Shown: piece by piece, positions 63,885-64,000 of the stretch
How the letters are laid out: each line of letters starts with the position of its first letter
How positions within the stretch are numbered: the stretch's first letter is position 1
NCBI RefSeq assembly: GCF_019974155.1
Contig: NZ_AP025158.1
Coordinates: 434,001-498,000, forward strand
DNA length: 64,000 nt
Direction: 5' to 3'
DNA from: Thermus thermophilus
Lineage (GTDB): Bacteria; Deinococcota; Deinococci; Deinococcales; Thermaceae
Notes under the pieces: model-generated
What the model was told of the DNA's origin: nothing
What the model saw: only the letters and a program-made list of their open reading frames with translations
Database searches by the model: none
Translations under genes and position numbers: made by a program

Positions 63885-64000
63885 ATGCTCCTTTTAAACA
63901 GAGAAGTTCTGAGAAAAGCCCTGAAAGGCCTGTTCTCGCTTGGCGCGTTCCTGGTTTTTGCGGTTCTTGCCTACCTCTTTGAGCAGTGGAGCCTATGGAG
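63885..64000 (+). CDS. Membrane protein of unknown function (partial, cut by window end)
   Basis: Only 38 residues visible: starts MLLLNREVLRKALKGLF, then a membrane helix LGAFLVFAVLAYLFEQWS. GGGAGG lies 8 nt before ATG 63885. Starts 15 bp after the Cys-rich peptide gene, so likely co-transcribed. AT-richer than the rest of the window. Confidence 0.6.
   Translation, partial: MLLLNREVLRKALKGLFSLGAFLVFAVLAYLFEQWSLW

Overview
The window reads as chromosomal DNA of Thermus thermophilus or a very close relative. GC content is very high, codons end almost always in G or C, and many proteins match T. thermophilus families I know from memory: archaeal-type AspRS2 of 422 aa, UvrA of 952 aa, cytochrome c-552, SoxB, TyrRS of 432 aa, S20 and the tiny protein Thx. 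The gene order around uvrA, crp, the nucleoside phosphorylase and uvrD agrees with what I recall of strain HB8. No database search was run.

Layout. 1-1.6 kb: start of an ABC transporter locus (ATPase plus NEW3-domain surface protein). 1.7-5.6 kb: speD and the divergent sdhCDAB operon. 5.7-15 kb: aspS2, a tatD/PLD operon, an alanine-dehydrogenase-like/CoA-transferase pair, glpX, hisIE, hisF and a Uma2 gene. 15-25 kb: trmFO, uvrA, a SIS protein, crp-comB, a LolD-like ATPase, purine nucleoside phosphorylase, a crotonase and an HD hydrolase. 25-34 kb: DUF2267, a dodecin remnant, fadD, a metallo-beta-lactamase hydrolase, a short phosphohexomutase-like gene, uvrD, a possible AroE-like gene, thiN and an ABC ATPase.

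33.7-44.5 kb is a sulfur-oxidation island. It holds cytochrome c-552, a thioredoxin, soxY, soxZ, soxA, soxX, soxB, a second soxX and soxA, rhodanese, DUF302, a SoxF-type flavoprotein carrying a frameshift, soxC and soxD. It runs directly into ccdA and a complete system I cytochrome c maturation operon (ccmA to ccmI, 44.5-51.6 kb), which would supply heme to the Sox cytochromes, and then a Rieske protein. Thiosulfate electrons probably pass from SoxYZ/SoxAX/SoxB/SoxCD to cytochrome c-552.

52-58.5 kb is an unstable accessory segment. It has a wrecked secreted-protein gene, an ECF sigma/anti-sigma pair, an IS4-type element inside an already truncated ferritin-like gene, a DUF4388-peroxiredoxin fusion and two intact ferritin-like exported proteins. 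58.5-64 kb returns to housekeeping: tyrS, rpsT, thx, thrB. It ends in a less GC-rich stretch with a small Cys-rich secreted peptide and a cut-off membrane protein.

Three patterns stand out. At least 13 genes have a -10 hexamer ending 6-7 nt before the start codon, which implies leaderless mRNAs; one such hexamer is a palindrome shared by two divergent genes. A family of tetraloop hairpins sits just 3' of genes. Several genes are freshly decayed (dodecin, DUF389 remnant, secreted protein, ferritin-like gene).
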